Shown piece after piece: positions 7,501 to 8,988 of a stretch of 8,988 bases of DNA. A program made the position numbers and the translations under genes. The DNA comes from Thermoplasmata archaeon (GTDB lineage Archaea; Thermoplasmatota; Thermoplasmata; Lutacidiplasmatales; UBA184): the NCBI GenBank assembly GCA_030040755.1, contig JASHTC010000151.1, positions 1-8,988 on the forward strand, written 5' to 3'. Numbering within the stretch: the first letter of the stretch is position 1; every line of letters begins with the position of its first letter. The notes beneath the pieces are model-generated. The model was not told the origin of the DNA and did not search any database. It saw only the letters and a list, made by a program, of their open reading frames with translations.

Positions 7501-7719
7501 ACGTACTCGCCCGTGCCACCCGCTCCGGTGGCGCCCAGCTGGTTCTCGGCGTTCGGCTGGGCAATCCTCGCCGTCGTGGTGGTCGTGCTCCTCCTCGCGG
7601 CCTATCTTCTTCTCGGGCGACGGGGCCGGAAGGGGAACGTGCCCCCCGACGGTACCCCCCCGCCCCGGCCAGCGGCTCCGTCGCCCGACGCGCCGACCCC
7701 GCCCCCTCCCCCCTCCTAG
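4567..7719 (+). CDS. Secreted, membrane-anchored YVTN beta-propeller surface protein
   Basis: A 1050-residue exported protein of unknown function. From the GTG at 4567 it has an N-terminal signal: SRRRGLARA, a hydrophobic core to about residue 44, and an ALA-L cleavage site near 45/46. Residues 110-747 hold about 15 YVTN/YncE-type repeats of 41-50 residues, each with a core like YDPTNGDLYVAN followed by GNVSVV; that is enough for two seven-bladed propellers. Three tandem repeats of 75-79 residues follow (about 749-978). A membrane helix (about 997-1018), a basic stop (GRRGRKG) and a Pro-rich cytoplasmic tail complete it. N-x-S/T sequons are abundant, as expected of a glycosylated archaeal surface protein. 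Likely roles are S-layer-associated binding or adhesion; no catalytic motif is visible. Starts further upstream (4543, 4456) would only lengthen the region before the signal. It is transcribed divergently from the aldolase and shows no operon partner. Confidence 0.88.
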   Translation: MAPLPAATPSSGPRPSRRRGLARAVAAALLVGGFLLSTVAGTALALPTPEKGGGAGVVPWRTVRLGDAGTPGASPARPGPASARIDSVMDTLDPVNDWLYPGGQTPPVQSDPQLVVYDPGNGDLYVRGNLGATLSVVNASQDRVLTALTVGAGGSGSLPNLPTVAVDPTNGLVYETNDQLETLGVINGTTNTIAGEIGLGAGPGGIVFDPTNGNLYTSNWASDNVSVVSGETNRLVTSIPVGHEPGAILFDPNDNEVFVSNFASGNVSVIDAATEKVVASPTSGSPGSEPVALGLDTVDDLVAVVDSGTGNVTVLNGTTNAAVATVSLGSGARPSSASFDPTANVFLIANGGASAHNVTILEEPGSIPTGNIEIGNDSQGAVYDVHSGDLYVASYGSGNISVVGLPAGLLVETVTTDNGPQALAVDASNGDVFVANEGSASSDANLTLIAWPGLASSASIRLSTYPTGLTAAPNGEVYATDYGGSAALLVNESTNLVTGTAAASANPGASAFDPASNYLYLASPPSGDVTVDTASGVPVAAVPGLGVGSLGLAYDPADGDVYVSNNESGNLTLVDAATHTVRQVVRVAPGASLGTEIYDPANSTVWVADDTSHNVTVVRGNATVSSLQVGAEPSSFAYDPTNDTIFVANSGSGNLSVFNATTDRLVHTVASSGADYLAYDADANAVYVASSGSGEVYAYNASTYGPLGSPVLIAGSAGSGGIAYGATSGDVYVANAASNTISILSAVGVYPVSFVETGLPSGTPWGVSLNGTSNESSTPTVGFAEPNGTFPVAVDPVTWYTANITTSSVTVHDGPVQVEVGFTGSSYPVTFVESGLATGSRWSVTLNASTQSSTDTTVAFSEPNGAYSYSVAAVAGYTVSPPSSGTVTVAYGPQTLDVVFLPLPGTYTISFVETGLPAGTNWSVSLESSTRYSQTDTIIFTEPDGSYPFTLGAVTGYSASAAPVSPAEVSGANDEVEVTYSPVPPAPVAPSWFSAFGWAILAVVVVVLLLAAYLLLGRRGRKGNVPPDGTPPPRPAAPSPDAPTPPPPPS
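4897..6807 (+). repeat. Coding tandem repeats: about 15 YVTN-type propeller blades
   Basis: Fifteen degenerate repeats of 41-50 codons can be laid out by eye. Each opens with a Pro-Gly/Ser start, then a [FY]DP-x-N-x-x-[VL]-[FY]-V-[AS]-N core and a G-N-[VL]-[ST]-[VL] strand. Repeats 3, 4, 11 and 13 are closest to consensus. Repeats 5, 8 and 9 depart from it, and the last lacks its final strand, which the N-terminal segment may supply to close a propeller. Confidence 0.75.
6811..7503 (+). repeat. Coding tandem repeats: three 75-79-residue modules
   Basis: Three consecutive copies share [SY]-[VI]-[ST]-F-V-E-[TS]-G-L-x-x-G at the start, W-[GS]-V-[ST]-L a few residues later, a F-[ST]-E-P-[ND]-G-[TAS]-[YF] block in the middle, and a V-x-V-x-[FY] strand at the end. 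They begin at about 6814, 7045 and 7282. The pattern suggests small beta-sandwich stalk domains carrying the propeller away from the membrane. Stalk function is inference. Confidence 0.8.
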
Positions 7720-7993
7720 CGGTCGGAGGAGTCTACGGGCTCGGCGGCGGGACGACCCGCAACGCGTCCGAGGCGGCCGTGGCGAGCGGCGGGCCGGTGA
7801 GGTACCGTGTCCGCGAGGGGATCGGGGGTCGCCGGGTTGCCGAGTTTCCGGCCCAAAATACCCCCACCGGGTCTCGTCACCGGCCCGCTCCCCTCGGAAG
7901 GGGGTCGGTTGCCCGACGCCCCCGACGGTCCCACCTGGCCGCCCGTTGAGCCTCGCCATCCCACCGCCGGCGGGAGCGGCGGGAACGGAGGGC
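7720..7993. other. Convergent intergenic region without a convincing gene
   Basis: The 274 bases between the convergent ends of the surface-protein gene and ksgA contain open frames on both strands, but their products are low-complexity Pro/Arg/Gly sequences with no recognisable motif. One AT-rich patch (CAAAATAC, 7854-7861) stands out and could be a TATA-like element, but no credible start follows it. A CTCCT/AGGAG inverted repeat sits right at the stop codon of the surface-protein gene, and a CCGCCGGCGG palindrome lies near 7966. No tRNA-like fold was found. Confidence 0.5.
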
Positions 7994-8013
7994 CTACGCT
8001 CGGTGGTAGGCCC
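7990..8013 (-). terminator. Hairpin across the ksgA stop codon
   Basis: A perfect eight-base inverted repeat, GGGCCTAC and GTAGGCCC, with an eight-base loop. One arm includes the ksgA stop codon (7994-7996). No T-run follows on the minus strand, so it does not fit the usual archaeal U-tract terminator; a 3'-end stabilising or processing role is possible. Confidence 0.25.
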
Positions 8014-8872
8014 GCGCCAACGCGAAGTATGCCTCGGGCGCGAGGTTCTCCGGGCGCAGCCGGCGCCAGCCGGCCGGCCACCCGGCGGCGTCCGCCATCC
8101 GGTCGGCGGCGCCCTCCGACGGGGCGAGCCGGGGCAGGAGGTTGCCGAGCTGCTTGCGACGTGAGGAGAACAGCGCCTGCGTGAGCTGCTCGAACTCCGG
8201 GACCGACGGGACCGGTAGCGCGCCGGTCCGGGCCCGATGGACCCCGATCCGGCTGGTCACTTCCGGAACGGGGTAGAAGGCCGCGGGGGCCACCCGGCGG
8301 AACAGCTCCACCTCGCCGTAGAGCCGCGCGATCAGCGTGAGCCGGCCGAACTGCTTCGAACCGGGGGCCGCTGCGAGTCGGGCGGCGACCTCCTCCTGGA
8401 CCAGGAAGACCACGCGCGGGACCCGGCGGGCGAGCTGGTCGAGCAAGATCGGAGTCGCGACCGAGAAGGGAAGGTTGCCGACCACCGCCTCCGACGACGG
8501 AAGGCCGACGCGCCGGGCGTCCCCTTCGAGCACGTGGACCCGCGCGCCGAACACCCGCCGCAGATGGCGGGCGAGCCGCGGGTCCCGCTCGATGACCGTC
8601 AGCGGACCGAGGCGACGTCGGACCAGCGCCGCGGTCAGGAGGCCGAGACCGCCGCCGACCTCGACCACCGGTTGACCGGGGGGGACCTCCACGAGGGCGG
8701 CCTCGGCGTCCGCGACGAACGGGTCGACGAGGAACGACTGGCCGAGGGACCGGGACGGGCGGACGCCGAGCGACTCCAGGGTCGCCCGGACCTCCTCCGG
8801 GCGCTCGGGGACCGGATACGGGCCCCGCTCGAGCTCACGGGGCGACGAAGAGGCGGTACTTGTCCTCGACAC
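7994..8872 (-). CDS. ksgA: 16S rRNA (adenine-N6,N6)-dimethyltransferase KsgA/Dim1
   Basis: Dimethylates two adjacent adenosines in the 3'-terminal helix of 16S rRNA using S-adenosylmethionine, a checkpoint in small-subunit assembly. The 292-residue product has the family blocks in order: SLGQSFLVD (42-50), SAM motif I VVEVGGGLGLLTAAL (69-83), VIERDPRLARHL (93-104), the catalytic VVGNLPFSVATPIL (130-143), FLVQEEVAARLAAAPGSK (156-173) with GRLTLIA, FYPVPEVTSRIGVHR (199-213) and LFSSRRKQLGNLL (234-246). Motif I has Gly where many relatives have Pro, and GQS replaces GQN; both look tolerable. The GTG at 8872 is the only canonical start between an in-frame TGA (8876-8878) and the first motif, with AGGA eight bases upstream. 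It overlaps the upstream DUF655 gene by 38 bases, implying coupled expression in the conserved archaeal DUF655-ksgA cluster. Confidence 0.95.
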   Translation of the reverse strand: MSRTSTASSSPRELERGPYPVPERPEEVRATLESLGVRPSRSLGQSFLVDPFVADAEAALVEVPPGQPVVEVGGGLGLLTAALVRRRLGPLTVIERDPRLARHLRRVFGARVHVLEGDARRVGLPSSEAVVGNLPFSVATPILLDQLARRVPRVVFLVQEEVAARLAAAPGSKQFGRLTLIARLYGEVELFRRVAPAAFYPVPEVTSRIGVHRARTGALPVPSVPEFEQLTQALFSSRRKQLGNLLPRLAPSEGAADRMADAAGWPAGWRRLRPENLAPEAYFALARAYHRA

Positions 8873-8988
8873 CGCTCAGTTCCTGTTCGATGCGCCCCAC
8901 GATCAGGAGCTCGGGGCTCTTGAGCCGCAGGCGGCTCTCCATCTCCTCGAAGCTCGCGAACGGAGCCCGCTTGCGCTCGTCGACGATC
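8835..8988 (-). CDS. DUF655 family protein, C-terminal end (partial)
   Basis: The last 50 codons of a gene entering from the right edge, ending at TGA (8835-8837). The visible segment runs IVDERKRAPFASFEEM and later IVGRIEQELSGVEDKYRLF, which matches the usual C-terminus of archaeal DUF655 proteins (the PFxSFEDIEERV-like block and an acidic KYYLFV-like end). DUF655 proteins carry helix-hairpin-helix-like nucleic-acid-binding regions and sit between the RNA polymerase subunit gene rpoF and ksgA in many archaea; their biochemical role is not established. Position directly upstream of ksgA agrees with that order. The identification rests on a short segment plus context. Confidence 0.75.
   Translation of the reverse strand, partial: IVDERKRAPFASFEEMESRLRLKSPELLIVGRIEQELSGVEDKYRLFVAP
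8881..8884 (-). promoter_or_regulatory. Ribosome binding site for ksgA
   Basis: Minus-strand AGGA, eight bases before the GTG at 8872 and inside the DUF655 coding sequence. It supports the overlapping GTG start. Confidence 0.4.

Noticed and set aside
7716..8184. Two open frames (plus 7807-8184, minus 7716-8081) in and around the convergent gap
   Set aside because: Both extend into ksgA in the wrong frame or strand and encode Pro/Gly/Arg low-complexity sequence with no motif or credible start.

Overview
This very GC-rich window reads as chromosomal DNA of an aerobic archaeon, most likely a Thermoplasmata-type (Ca. Thermoplasmatota) lineage. The archaeal signs are a Tsr3 (DUF367) rRNA modification enzyme, an archaeal class I fructose-bisphosphate aldolase, the DUF655-ksgA gene pair, TATA-like boxes just upstream of near-leaderless starts, and a large secreted YVTN-propeller surface protein rich in N-glycosylation sequons. 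The class-level placement is inference from gene content and protein style; no marker gene was compared.

Layout. (1) Positions 2-2796, plus strand: a respiratory module. A fused haem-copper oxidase subunit I+II of B type (ba3/SoxB-like) enters from the left edge. It is coupled by an ATGA overlap to a 75-residue protein with two membrane segments. The subunit II part has the cupredoxin fold pattern but none of the CuA ligands, so the enzyme is probably a quinol oxidase. A second cupredoxin-like domain follows at the C-terminus. (2) Positions 2762-4412, minus strand: class I fructose-bisphosphate aldolase followed by tsr3, overlapping by 38 bases across a run of eight C on the coding strand. 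tsr3 converges on the oxidase module, and the 3' ends overlap by 35 bases. (3) Positions 4413-4566: a divergent promoter region with TATA-like boxes for both directions. (4) Positions 4567-7719, plus strand: a 1050-residue exported protein with a signal peptide, about 15 YVTN-type beta-propeller repeats, three tandem repeats of roughly 75-79 residues, and a C-terminal membrane anchor. (5) Positions 7720-7993: a convergent intergenic stretch with no convincing gene. (6) Positions 7994-8988, minus strand: ksgA/dim1 and the C-terminal end of DUF655, overlapping by 38 bases, in the archaeal ribosome/RNA-polymerase neighbourhood.

Together the window holds a respiratory terminal oxidase, central carbon metabolism, two small-subunit rRNA modification enzymes (Tsr3 and KsgA) and a cell-surface protein. 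Most of it is housekeeping. The least ordinary parts are the domain make-up of the oxidase, its small partner gene, and the surface protein. I see no CRISPR array, transposase, phage gene, tRNA or rRNA.
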